DNA from: Mesotaenium endlicherianum
Lineage: Eukaryota > Streptophyta > Zygnematophyceae > Zygnematales > Mesotaeniaceae
DNA: 62,239 nucleotides
Reading direction: 5' to 3'
NCBI GenBank assembly: GCA_009602735.1
Contig: WELA01010100.1
Location: 1,323,308-1,385,546, forward strand
Shown: positions 1-10,387 of the stretch, piece by piece
Layout: the number at the start of each line of letters is the position of its first letter
Position numbering within the stretch: the stretch's first letter is position 1
Notes under the pieces: generated by a model
Databases searched by the model: none
Told to the model about the DNA's origin: nothing
The model's input: the letters and a program-made list of their open reading frames with translations, nothing else
Translations under genes and position numbers: made by a program

Positions 1-83
1 CCCCCCCCCCCCCCTTCTGCAAAAGGGCGAGACAAAAACAGAGCAAAAAGAGACAGGGAGAGAGCAGAGAACCTGGTGCCCAC

Positions 84-293
84 CTCGGCAGCAGGAGTAG
101 CGGGGGCACTGGAAGTTGTAGTTGCATGCGCACCCCGTCACCGACTTCTTGCAGGCGCCGTTGGGGCAGCACACGGACGCGTCCTTGGGGCACGCCATCT
201 CCTGCTCGTTGAGCGACAGGCAGTCAGGGCACACCTGCTTGCCAGCCTTGTCAAATATCGACGCGGAGCAGAAGCCCGCCACCGTACCGTTGC
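84..293 (-). CDS. Exon: Cys-rich module, copy 2
   Basis: This 210-base symmetrical (1-1) exon starts after TTGCAG and ends before GTGGGC. It encodes about 70 residues including VCPDC, MACPKDASVCCP and CNYNFQCPRYSCC. It is clearly homologous to the exon at 984-1190, implying exon duplication. Confidence 0.55.
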
Positions 294-3200
294 CTGCAAC
301 CGCCCGCCCGCACGCCCACCCGCCCCACGAGTTCGGCACCACCATTCGCCCCACAAGTGCAGGGGGACAGCTGTCAATCAGTCTCGAGCAGAAGACGGCC
401 TGGGTGCCGTTGGGCGCGCTCGCATACGCCCACACGCATGCAAGCACTCACCTTTTCCTACGTACGACATGATTCATTGCCTTGCACTCACGCATACAAC
501 ACAAGAAGAGAAAGGAGCTACTTTTGTGTGCTTGCCAAGAAATATGAGAAAGTCTCAAACCAAACCCCCCCCCCCTTCCCCCCTTCTTCCAACTCCACGG
601 GCCCTCCCCCATCCTGTGCTGCACGCGGAATGCTCGCAAGAGTCTTCATCTTGGCAGCAAGAGTAGCAGGGTCCACCAAAAGGTGGAGTTGCACTAGCAG
701 CAAAAGCAAACACCAACAACCACAGCAGGGTGGGGGGGCCCTTCCGTACCTCCAAGAAAGTGGAGAAGCGAGAGACGGAAAGAAGAGAAACAAAAATGGA
801 AGGGGTCTCACCCCGGCAGCAGGAACAGCGGGGGCACCTAAGATTCTCAGATGCAACAGCAACAGCAACTAGGAGCACAAAGACGTAGGCATTGTTGGGG
901 GGGGGGCGCCTCCCCTTCCTCCGAAAGAAACGACAGAAAACCTAAGGTGGGAAGAAAAAAAGCAGGGACGGGAGGAGTCTCACCGCGGCAGCAGGAGTAG
1001 CGCGGGCACTGGAAATTGTAGTTGCACTTGCAGCCGGCGACAGAGGAGGCGCAGAGGCCGCTGGGGCAGCACACGCTTGCACTCTTGGGGCACGCTATCT
1101 CCTGCCCCGCGAAGGACCCGCAGTCCCGGCACACCTGCTTGCCGCCCGAGAACACGGAGGAGACGCAGCTGCCTGGCACCGTTGCGTTGCCTGCACCACA
1201 CCCCTTTCCCCCCTCCCCACGCAAGGCATCGAGAGAGAAACGAGAGGAGAGAGACGAGAGAAGCGGGAGGGGAAAAAGGAGGAAAGGGAGAGGGAAAAAG
1301 AGAAGCGAGAGGGAAACAAGAAGGAAAAGCGTGAGCGATTGCAACTGGCCTTCTTCTGGAAACTGTCATATGCTGCCAGACTTCACCCTCTCCTCCTCCT
1401 CCCTGGCGTTCTTGACGCAGCACCGGCAAGAGAAGCAAGACAAGTGTAAGCAACCAGATCATTGTTGTTGCTTTGCCAATCGCCTGTCTCGCGCTCTTCT
1501 CTCGACGGTGCAACGCAACGGCGAGAACAGCGAGGGAAGCGTGAGGGATTGGACGATTGGCACACATGAGAACGATGTGAGAGCAGAGCAACGCAGCGAC
1601 GGCAGCGGGAGAGAAGAATAGGGGGGCACAGCCGGCACACGCAAGGGACAGAGATGCAGAGCAGGCCAGAGAGAGAGAGAGAGAGAGAGAGAGGGAACGA
1701 GAGGGAGAGAGAGAGAACCACACGCAATCTGCAGATATGATTGCCTACCAGTGTGCAGCGTACGTGACTCTCACTCAGGCACAGAGCCTGCGAGAGGGGG
1801 CGTAGAGCTGGAAGGGCCTAAGGCGGAGCCAAACACATCTTAGCTGCTGAGGCGGTGTCCCCAGGTGGCAGCAGCACGTGAAAGCATGAGAGGGGGGCGA
1901 GTGGAAGGAGCTGGGGGGGCCTAGGACGGAGCCATACAAAAGTCAGCTTCTAGGGGGGTGTGCCAGGTGGCAGCCCGCGCAAAGCTCTCGTGCAAACAGC
2001 TCTTTCGGAAGGGGGGGGGGAGGGGGGGGGGGGACAGGCCGGAGCCAGACTTGCACCAGCTGCTAGGGCGATGCCAAGTGTCAGCTGCTTGGCGTGGCGC
2101 CCAACAAAAGTCAGCTGTTAAAGCTTGGGCCCTGCGCCAAGTGGCAGCAGCAGCACGGCGTACAACACGGGCGAAAGAAAGGCGTTAGAGTCTAGGACGA
2201 CGATAAGCGTCAGCTGCAACAGCGGCGCCAAGCATCGGCTGCAAAAGCGACGACAAGTGTAAGCTGCTGGGGTGATGCCAAGTGTCAGCTGCTAGTACGG
2301 TGCCAAGTTTCGGCAGCGTGCGTGCACACACTCACCGCTGCAGCAGAAGCCTGCCGGGCACTGGAAGGAGTAGCTGCAGGGGGTGGCCGCCTCCAGCACG
2401 CGCGCGCACCCTGGTGCGTAGTTGGTATCGCAAGAGACACAACAAACAGACGAGAGAACAGATTGGGAGTCCAGTAGAGAGAGGAAGAACTGACCATTAA
2501 AGAGTGGCAAGCGTGACAGGGAAATAGAGCGTTCCACGTTATACAATAGACACAATATATACAAAAACACAATATATACGACGAGGCAAGGAAACAATGA
2601 ACTCGAGTGGCGGAATATGGAAGAGGTTGTGATTGCAGGGGTTGGCCGTACCCACGTGCGTGCGGCCGAGCACGCACACACACGCGTGCGCGCGCGCGCA
2701 CGCACAGAATGCGTGCACATATTTGAATGCGGAGGCCTAGCATTAAGGGACATGTGGCAACAGCCATGGAGGGTAGCGCGCGCTGCACGTGAGACAGATC
2801 TTCTGTTTGCTCTCGACTCTTCGACGCAAGCTGATGTGCTGAACCATAGTATGCTGAAGGAGGATACTGGACTAATGCCATGCTACAATGCACCTTTTCC
2901 AATCTCGAGCAAAACTACTACGTTCAGAAAGTAACTTTTCAGCCATATGCCAAACATGTGCAAGAATGAGTCGACACAAATCGTCAAGAAAGAAAAACAA
3001 GATCCACACATGGAAGTGCGGAAGAACACACATGGGAATTAACCCTCTCAGGTAGGATAAGGTAGGTCTATGTCACAAACATATGAAGTACTAATTATAC
3101 ACGCACAAGCTGTACCAAATTACGCAGATAGGATGCACTGCAGTCCATACAGGAGGTAAAGAAAATAGTCCATACGGGAGATACAAAAAAATAGTCCATA

Positions 3201-3626
3201 CGGGAGAAACAGAAAATCGTCCATGCAGAATATACTGGGGATGTGCTATCGTACATACAGGCTGTTTCAAGATACATGACATAATAAAGCACGTATGTAC
3301 GCTTGTAATATACCTGCACAAGGTGATCAGTTTTCACTGGCAGTGGCAGCAAACAAAACCACAAGAAAAAACGTGCCCAAGAAAACTAAAACAGAAAACA
3401 AAAACAAAAACAAAGGAAATGGATGGATGGAGACAAAGCACTTTTGGATAGCTCAAGGCCAGAAACATGCAATCCCATTTCTTACACAGTGGATACTGTA
3501 GATTAAAAGAATAAAAGGTTGTATACTCAAGAAATATGCACAGCTGTTCATACCTGCCAGGGTGGCTATCAGCAGGAGCATTGTGCTGACGCGGTGGGTG
3601 GAGAAGCCAACAAGTGGTGACCCCAT
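84..3626 (-). CDS. Secreted cysteine-rich modular protein gene (4 exons seen, 3' end open)
   Basis: I infer four exons read right to left: 3554-3626, 2336-2410, 984-1190 and 84-293. Each is bounded by GT and, where applicable, AG. All junctions are phase 1, so the reading frame stays open through the join. The first exon encodes a signal-peptide-like start with the hydrophobic run MLLLIATLA. The two long exons encode homologous modules of about 69 residues rich in Cys, sharing CPK-x-ASVCCP-x-G and CNYNFQCPRYSCCR. The gene probably continues left of base 84, because the last exon ends at a donor (GAG|GTGGGC). The family is unknown to me; the Cys spacing is not clearly that of granulin, hevein or EGF. 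An extracellular or wall-associated role is inference. Expression is unproven. Confidence 0.5.
620..862 (-). pseudogene. Two decayed remnants of the Cys-rich exon
   Basis: Around 802-838 the minus strand reads RCPRCSCCRG followed by GTGAGAC. Around 630-675 it reads GPCYSCCQDE. Both resemble only the C-terminal end of the module exons (CPRYSCCRG), and the rest of the exon is absent. They look like partial duplications of exon-intron borders lying in the intron. Confidence 0.35.
984..1190 (-). CDS. Exon: Cys-rich module, copy 1
   Basis: This 207-base symmetrical (1-1) exon starts after GGTGCAG and ends before GTGAGACTCC. It encodes VCRDC, IACPKSASVCCP, GCKC and NYNFQCPRYSCC in the same order as the copy at 84-293. 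The open frame continues into the intron on both sides only as noise. Confidence 0.55.
1655..1720. repeat. GA microsatellite
   Basis: A run of GA dinucleotides with a few interruptions. It lies inside the long intron between the exons at 984-1190 and 2336-2410. Confidence 0.8.
1840..2318. repeat. Degenerate minisatellite in intron
   Basis: The motif GCCAAGTGTCAGCTGCT and variants (CCAAGTGGCAGCAGC, AAAAGTCAGCTG, CGACAAGTGTAAGCTGCTG) recur irregularly about every 30-60 bases. No reading frame is preserved. It ends just before the exon at 2336. Confidence 0.55.
2336..2410 (-). CDS. Exon: short Cys-rich segment
   Basis: This 75-base exon lies between CGCACCAG and the strong donor GTGAGTG. It encodes a segment with CSYSFQCPAGFCC, matching the C-terminal half of the larger modules (NFQCPRYSCC). 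Phase 1-1 agrees with the other exons. The acceptor choice is less certain because its pyrimidine tract is weak. Confidence 0.4.
3141..3231. repeat. Short tandem repeat, about 26-base unit
   Basis: Three and a half copies of a unit containing AGTCCATACGGGAGA followed by an A-rich spacer. The copies differ by a few substitutions. Confidence 0.65.
3554..3626 (-). CDS. Exon 1: signal-peptide exon
   Basis: ATG at 3626 opens 24 codons plus one base, ending at a near-perfect donor CTGGCAG|GTATGA. The peptide carries a hydrophobic core (TMLLLIATLAG) typical of a signal peptide, and its phase 1 end fits the downstream Cys-rich exons. In-frame ATGs at 3650 and 3644 are alternative starts. I chose 3626 as the nearest ATG giving a normal-length signal peptide. 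Confidence 0.4.
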
Positions 3627-3650
3627 CGAAGCGCCATGTGCCATAACCAT

Positions 3651-4979
3651 ATTGCAACGGAGTGTAGAAAGATGTCCTTCTGTCGCTCAAGCGGCACTCT
3701 GGGTGAGCTGCCAGGTGGCGGCACGTTGACTGCACAGGTGGAGGAAGGAGGAGGGGGAAGGGCGACTGACGATTCCTGGCTGCAAAAATTCCTCTCTGCA
3801 TGGAGAAAGGGAGTCGAAACAAATCGTCGAAATTACTCAGGAGAAATATTGGGGAAACAGACTTGTAAAAAGAGATGCACTGGGTCACTTATCATTGAAA
3901 TCAGCTGCTGACTTTGCGGAGACAGGTGTCATATAGTAGCCTATAGCCTTGAGACATCACACAGCCACGCGCACACATGCACACACATGCAGCACGCACG
4001 CACTCCCCCCCTTCCACACCCACACACTCCCTGGGAGAAAGAGAGACTCCACCCACTGTCTTCGGTGTTTGCGCAAGGGGAGAGCAAGAAATTTAACCCA
4101 AGAGACAATATAAAAAGTGGGATTAGACACACGTGCAGTTACGGCAGCTCCTGTGTACGAGCCATATGCAACAAATTTGGGTCATTTGTCTAGCGGTACT
4201 AGCTGCTTCAAACGAGAGCTTCCGCATGTTTGCAACTGAAAAGTCGCGACATCTGTAACTAAATCATACGAACTCTGTGACGTCGTGTGGGGGAAAGGTG
4301 CAGCGCGACACATCATCAGCAGAGGTGGGAGGTATGCAACTGTTCTACAACTCACCTGTTTCTTCACGACACGTCCCGTTGGTAAGCGCTTAGCTTGGGC
4401 GTTCAAGTAATGGAGATAGAATGTCGCCAACGACACTCTTACCGCATGCTATTAGAGTGCTTCTGAATATTGCATCCGAATTTCAAGCATGTCGGAGTGC
4501 TGCCGAAAGCTGGCCGTAAGTCTTCGAGGCTTGAAGGCTGCGTCTTTGGTGCTCACGAGTGCATGCTCACATTCGCGAGTGCACACGAGTGCCCTCTCAA
4601 ATTTGTGGGCAGACGCCCCTCGTTCATATGGGTACGCTATGTCGCATGCGTTCTGTGCTGCTGACCTTCGCCGAAACAAATTGCAATATTCAATTGAGGA
4701 AAAGCGTAGATCGACCATTTCACATAAGCATAATTCAAGATTTTTTGATTATATAGCCGGAGGCTTCCATGTGTATAAGGGTTGGCGTATATTCTTGTCA
4801 CATTCTAAATAAGTGTAAAAAGCGTTCTTGGATTGAAAAGCTTATCACCTATTTAATCACCGCAATCAAATCCCGTGATCGAGTGCCCCAATTATGGCGC
4901 TTAACCCCCCCCTTTGACAAAAAGAGTACGAGCATAATCACAAGTTGGAACAAGTATCTATCGCACACTTCAATTCACG
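3651..4979. other. No gene recognised
   Basis: Only short overlapping reading frames on both strands, none with family signatures or convincing splice borders. The region is mixed composition with a CA-rich patch near 3960-4030. Confidence 0.4.
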
Positions 4980-5082
4980 GGGTGATAACTGGCGCTAATT
5001 TTCCCGAATTTTAAATTCTGGCCCCTAAAATGTTTACTCCTCTCACTAATTTCCCAAGGTTTGATTCAGGTCGCTATCGAGA
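4980..5082 (+). repeat. Dispersed repeat, copy 1
   Basis: About 100 bases matching 5693-5797. Shared landmarks in the same order are ACTGGCGCTRATTTT, a CCCTAAAAT block, CACTAATTT and a GGTTTGATT block. A shorter related piece lies near 24050-24100. Non-coding and of unknown origin. Confidence 0.5.
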
Positions 5083-5692
5083 CATATTAATTTAATATAA
5101 GGGCAGCTGATTCGTTGTAAAATATTGGGAATATAATCTCAGTTCGCTGTATTTAATCTTTTGAATTCTGGGCGCTATTTTACCCAAATTTTCGAGGGGA
5201 GTTACCACCCCATGCATTGACTACCAGAAACGGCGAGGGCGGACAAGTGTGTCACATGCACCCAGGCTCAGACCAGTCTTACAACTATCTGCCTACCAGC
5301 CAGTAATGCCTCTGCATCGCGTGTCGCCGAAGACTTACTTATTCCGAGTTCTGAAATTTTAATTAACTCTCGGATCCTTACATCATTTTATGGTACATCG
5401 TCAGCCGACCAATTTGAAGTTTGAACTAGAGAATAAAAGCCGGTAGGAGCTCACCAACTACCACCAGTGACCAGACGTGACGACTGCAGACTTCAGACTC
5501 CGTAGCAGAGCAGTGATCACCTCGTGGCTCAGAGTGCCTCAGAGAGGCATTCTGTACCACTACAGACAAGACGGCCAGCATTAGCCAGCACTGGCCAGCA
5601 CCAGCCAAAACGAGCCGAATTGGCATGACCGCGTGCATGGTGTGCTCACTCCTCGGTATAAGAAAAGAGTATCTGCACTGATCTGCACCATG

Positions 5693-5797
5693 GGGGGCAA
5701 ACTGGCGCTGATTTTTCCGATTTTGGAATTTTGGTCCCTAAAATTATGAATCCGTTCACTAATTTTCCCAGGTTTGATTTCAGGTTGCTAATGACAA
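5693..5797 (+). repeat. Dispersed repeat, copy 2
   Basis: Second copy of the repeat at 4980-5082, same orientation, with scattered substitutions. No coding potential or terminal repeats are visible. Confidence 0.5.
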
Positions 5798-6297
5798 GTG
5801 TGCGGAGCGGATCCAATAAGGGTGTAGGCTGCCCGTACTGACCGGGCCCCCTGGGGTCGTTCAGTCCGATGGTTCTAAGGTATGGTCCGATGTCGAGCGA
5901 TTGGACTCAATGTCCATCAGTGTTAGATTCGAGTTGGATCGATGTCGATATATTTCAATTCTTCTGATACACATAGTAAATTCCCGCCCCTAGAAACGGG
6001 GGTTGGAGTGGGTGTCGATGTCGACTGAACGAATGGAGCTATTATTTGGGCCGCTGCGATTGGGTGGCTTTCTCGGCCCGTGACGCGTGAATGTTATGAC
6101 GCGTTCGTTTGTGCCATACAGTTTTCCAAGGACGTTTGGTACCGTTTATTGAATTCAGCCTTCACGCAGTTTTTGTAAAGCGTATACGTACCTTAGCGGT
6201 CCGTCCAGCGAGGGCACGTGGATATGGGACATTACGTACATGAAAAATGATTAAGCTATGCCTACGAACTCATCGTGATGTCGTCTAATGATCGGTG
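5798..6297. other. No gene recognised
   Basis: Non-coding sequence up to the abrupt start of homology with the element A/B LTR near 6298. Several short TCGATGTCGA-type direct repeats occur around 5890-6020. Confidence 0.35.
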
Positions 6298-7546
6298 TCG
6301 CAACTACTATCCGTTTGACGGTGGTGCCGCACGCGCAGCGCAAGCTACGGCCACCCAGGTACGGAAAGTCAACGTTGACTCACCGACCACTTGACTGCTT
6401 ACGTCGCAGTTAGAGGTTATGTCGGCGTCAAGACCACTGGCAAGGGGTCAATATCAATGTGCCCCACACCCAGGGATGGGGGAGGTTTTGACAGCATAGA
6501 CAGCCGCGAGGCTAGAACTGGGGATCAGTGATGAGCCGCCCAGCAGGTACTAAGTCAGGTACTGTAAGCCAGGTCATGGCCGCAATGCCAAGATAGGTTA
6601 CGGCCGCCCGGTGGGAAATCTTGAGCAAGTGGCATTTACTTGTACACGCCGCTCTGGAGTTCTTAGCCATGAGCCAATTAGGCGTGACTGCCAACTGAGA
6701 AGCTAAGCAGCCACGCGCGACAGTCACGAGGTGTGCATGCATGTTGAGTGACTACGAGTTTGAGTTGAGCATGGCTAGGCAGAAGCGACATGCAGCTAAG
6801 CTTTGTGACTAAGCACGGCATTCTCCAAGGATGACGCTGTGTGGTGCCTGCGAAAGGCAGGAACCTTGCCTGAGACATGTCATTCACTCTCACGCACTTT
6901 TGCCAAGAAGCAGAGGAAGCAGAAGGAAGGAGAAGAAGGGCGCGAAGAAGAAGAAGGAGTTCCCAAGGCCACAGGAGAGCCGAGGCCCTACGCTTCCGTT
7001 GACGCTGAAGATTCTTCTCAGTGTATCATAGATAACTTAGGATTGTAGGAGTTCCCAAGAGGGACTCTCACTACTGAAAGTAGAAGAACAGCTGAATAGA
7101 ATCTGCTAGGAGATTAGCACAGATTCGGCCAAACACCACAAATGTGTGTGAAGCAGCCTTGAAATGGTGAGTTGTGTGTTAGTTTTCAAGTTCTCAGAAG
7201 TCGCATTCGCATCTCGAAGAGAGAGGGTAGTATTGGCAGATAAAGCTCTCAGTGAAGAACTGAGTGAGCCTAGCCTGGCAGTGAAGAACTGTTAAGGCGC
7301 GGTGTTAAGTGAAGAGCTTGACCCAGGCCAGCATAGACGTGTAGTTTCAGAGTTTTGTAAGCTGTGACTTTGTGAAAGTTAAGCAAAAGCCTGAAGGGCG
7401 ATTTTCTCTGAATCTGACGTTATATGTCAAGCTGCATAGAGTGTGATTTCTGCAAACTACAATTTGCTTGCATGTGAACCCAAGAACCTTAAGGCATACA
7501 GCCTATGTGGAAGAAAGAGACTTCTGTCCTACTTCTGAGAACCTCG
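6298..7546 (+). repeat. Element A 5' LTR (left-truncated) and leader
   Basis: Homologous to 34727-35938 and to 46265-47507. The LTR start (TGTAAGAGGAATT, seen at 45952) is missing, so about 310 bases are lost. The right edge is placed where homology to the B 3' LTR ends (..GTCCT). No clean CA end or primer binding site could be fixed. Confidence 0.65.
6831..7031 (+). CDS. Small basic ORF inside the LTR (66 aa)
   Basis: A 66-codon frame starting at ATG is present with the same start and stop in all three LTR copies (6831, 35242, 46808). It has a lysine/arginine-rich centre (SRRKEKKGAKKKKEF) resembling a nuclear localisation signal. A second frame overlaps it. No known family. Preservation could reflect youth of the copies rather than function. 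Confidence 0.3.
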   Translation: MTLCGACERQEPCLRHVIHSHALLPRSRGSRRKEKKGAKKKKEFPRPQESRGPTLPLTLKILLSVS

Positions 7547-7653
7547 GTTTTGTGGTTCATGTGAATAGAAATTCCCACGCAAATTGGGGATTGAGGCCTG
7601 TGAGGGCTGCCGGTGCTCAACCTGGAAGGGGACCCGGAGAAATTCAACTGTAC

Positions 7654-9123
7654 ATGAGGAGTGGAAGACTCTACTACCCTGTGGAGCCTGCGGAAGGTTC
7701 GGAAGGGAGACATTTGAGCGCACGGATAACCTGTGGAGTGAGAAACCGTCGGGAGACAAGTCTCGCCATACCGCCACGAACGGTGAGATTCTATATAACG
7801 CGCAAGCCTCTGTACCCAATTTGGGCAGAGAGCACGACGTGTGGGGTAAAGTTAGTGAGTCTTGGTCACCATTCAAAATGACTAATGATGATAAGGATGA
7901 AAATCCTAAATTCAAGCTGTCTACAAAGTGTTTTAGTGGACAAACCGGTGGAAATAGTTTCACTTTCGAAGAGTTTGATGAGATCTATTGGACTGATTTC
8001 TTTAAGAAAATCCGAAAGGATTCTTCTTACATTCAGTCCGTCGCTTTTATAAGCTTGGTTAAGTACTTGGACAAGAATGCCTCGTTGCTTTATCGCCAAT
8101 TCCGGAAGGATGAGAACCTTACCCAGGAATGGACATTTGACGAGCAAAAGAAGGCGAGGGATTTAAAAATCCAGTAAGAGACTGCGAAGCCCGCCTGTTC
8201 GCTTTGTCATCAGGAAGAGCAATACCTGCTGCACCTGTTGAGAGCATAGACTTAGCTGCACTAACACAAGAGTTAACAGATGCCATGAAGCAACTCACCG
8301 AGGGTCAGCAGCGAGCTGCTACTCGAGATGATGATGCTGGGTTTGTCGCAAAATTGCGTAAAACGTGTGCAGAATTGTCTGAAAAGATTGCTAATGCTGA
8401 GGAACGAGTAACGCGCAGGGCTGCACCTTTTACAGGGCAGCATGATGATAGTGCCACCACGGAAGCAAGCCATGCGCAAGCGTTGGCTAGTTGCCGTTGG
8501 GTTATGGAGGCTCGGAATGACCAGTTAGACTCTGAGCATTGTCTGCGTCGTTTCTTTAAGTTGCTTGAAGCAAAATTCCCAGAGGATCGCAGTCTTAAGG
8601 TGCACCGTTATGTGCATTTTGTCCGTCAGAAGAACGAGTCAGTGTTGGAGGTCAAATCCAGATTGGTAGACCTTGCCAAGAGGCAGGATTCTATGAGCCT
8701 AGGATTGTGGCTGACAACTTCTTATTGTGTTTGGGTAAAGACACAGATTGGGAGGTCAGGCCGCACCTATCTGCAAAACGCGGAATCGATTGGAACATTG
8801 ACGTGGCAGTTGAAATAGCACGCAATGTCGAGGAAGGTAAAGTTTGGTACAAGGAGGCGTCCAGGACGCTTATGGCTCCTGAGAGAAGGGAGGAATCCTT
8901 TCAGCCTAAGGCCAATAGCTCTAATTTTCAATTTAAAAGGAAGAGCAGGTCTTTGAATAGATTTGCTAAGCACGCCAACACTGCTGAGACAGCAAAGGGC
9001 TGTTGGAATTGCGGAAAATCAGGACACCAGAAGCGAGATTGTCCGTACCCGGATGCTAAGCAATTGTCTGCTAGCAAGGCGCAGGTATGCGCACATTGCA
9101 GCAAAAAGGGACTCAGAAGATGA
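7654..9123 (+). pseudogene. Element A gag, broken
   Basis: Gag begins at ATG 7654 (M-RSGRLYY), where B has MRLRSGRLYY at 36053. A deletion after PAEGS shifts the frame, a TAA replaces Lys at about 8173, and another frameshift occurs near 8680. The middle encodes the capsid-like helical region and a coiled coil (SEKIANAEERVTRR). The C-terminus carries a perfect CX2CX4HX4C zinc knuckle (CWNCGKSGHQKRDC, about 9001-9045). A second knuckle starts (CAHCSKKG) but runs out of frame and stops at 9123. Its role would be the virus-like particle shell and RNA packaging. Confidence 0.7.
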
Positions 9124-10153
9124 GTGTTGGTCTAAGAACCCAAATCTGAAGCCACCATGGGCTAATGCTGCCACCAAAGAGACAGATAAGGGAAAGAAAA
9201 AGGAGAAAGATAACTCTGGTAATCGGAAGAGTAACCAGAAGTTTAATGCTATGAGTGCAGAGATTGCAGAGTTGAAAGCTCAATTTGCAAGACTAAATGT
9301 GCCTAATGTCTATTATGATGCAGATGTGGCCGAAAAGACCGTCTGTAAAGGCGAGGAGTTGACGCCTGAGAAGGCCGTGGCTGCAACGGCTGCGGGGCGC
9401 AAAGATCATGACCGTCTGGTCCCAAGGAATGCTGGGAAGCTTCCTCAGACCTTCCGGATCACTCTCAATGAAAACGAGATTGCGCAGCTACGACAAGCCA
9501 AGCCTAGGCCACGCAAGACGTTTAGTTTTTCGCTGGAAAAGCTGAAGGCTCTGGTGGAACACCGGATTCAGCACATTCCTTGTCTTTCGCTCGCTGATCT
9601 GCGTCTTACGTATCCTTCCACGGTTGAAGAAGCCGGACGGCAGCTGGACATAGCTGAGGAAGGAGCAAACAGCGCTTCGCTGCCTACTAATTTCAGCACT
9701 GTGAGAGTGCAGAACAAGGATAGAGTTTTGATGTTCAACGACTGGGCCGCTCCCAATATCCTGTTGGACACTGGCGCACAGCCAGTAATCTTGGGAAAGC
9801 GAGCTGTGAAAGCTCTGAGATTGACGGCAAGGGACCTGAAAGAAAGTCCTTTTCAGTTGAGGACTGCATCTGGGCAGATTTCAAAGTCTTGTGGAATTAC
9901 CCGCAAGCCTGTGAAAATCACAGTAAACTTGGGGAAACCTGAGGAGGGGTCACTGCTCATAGAATGCACGGTGACAGAGGCAGAGAACTATGATGTTCTC
10001 TTGGGGACAGAAGCTCTGATTCTCCTGGGTATGATCATCGACCTGCGGAAGCAGAGGGTGACTTACCAGTCGATAGATCGGCAGCCGACAGGAGAAATTC
10101 CTGTAAAAATGGTTTGCTCGGGAGAGGCGAACTACGGACTGTTGTGTGAATGA
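9101..10153 (+). CDS. Element A aspartic protease region
   Basis: Open frame, +1 relative to the gag knuckle frame, of roughly 350 residues. The N-terminal part is Lys-rich; then comes the retropepsin motif LLDTGAQPVILG (about 9761-9796), followed by the flap-type region and LLGTEALILLGMIIDL. It would cleave the polyprotein. The frame ends at TGA 10151-10153. Further element sequence continues in another frame up to the solo LTR at 10388, so the break may be a frameshift. It is nearly identical to 37529-38581 in element B. Confidence 0.7.
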   Translation, partial: AKRDSEDECWSKNPNLKPPWANAATKETDKGKKKEKDNSGNRKSNQKFNAMSAEIAELKAQFARLNVPNVYYDADVAEKTVCKGEELTPEKAVAATAAGRKDHDRLVPRNAGKLPQTFRITLNENEIAQLRQAKPRPRKTFSFSLEKLKALVEHRIQHIPCLSLADLRLTYPSTVEEAGRQLDIAEEGANSASLPTNFSTVRVQNKDRVLMFNDWAAPNILLDTGAQPVILGKRAVKALRLTARDLKESPFQLRTASGQISKSCGITRKPVKITVNLGKPEEGSLLIECTVTEAENYDVLLGTEALILLGMIIDLRKQRVTYQSIDRQPTGEIPVKMVCSGEANYGLLCE

Positions 10154-10387
10154 CCGATATCCAGACCATGATGACCTCATAATGCAACGCGAAGAAGAGG
10201 GCTACACTAGCGTCAACATGCCGACTCCCTTGGTTTGGCAAGCTCGGATTATGGAGCAACTGAAAGCTGTGAGTAACAGGGACCGTGGCCCGTAAGAGCT
10301 GCTGCCAGTTCCTTATCCAGTTAAGTTTGTTGCAAATTTGATGCCTAGAGTAGACCCGTTGCCGCAAGGCATTGGGAGGATGGAAGA

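Noticed and set aside
1-14. Poly-C start as a telomere or element end
   Set aside because: A bare C homopolymer at a sequence edge is not a telomeric repeat and may be a sequencing end effect.
84-293. Granulin or hevein domain
   Set aside because: Only one CCP-type pair and the wrong Cys spacing; no chitin-binding SxFGY/C motif.
5426-5638. 70-codon minus-strand frame
   Set aside because: Built on simple CCAGCA-type repeats with no family features; treated as noise.
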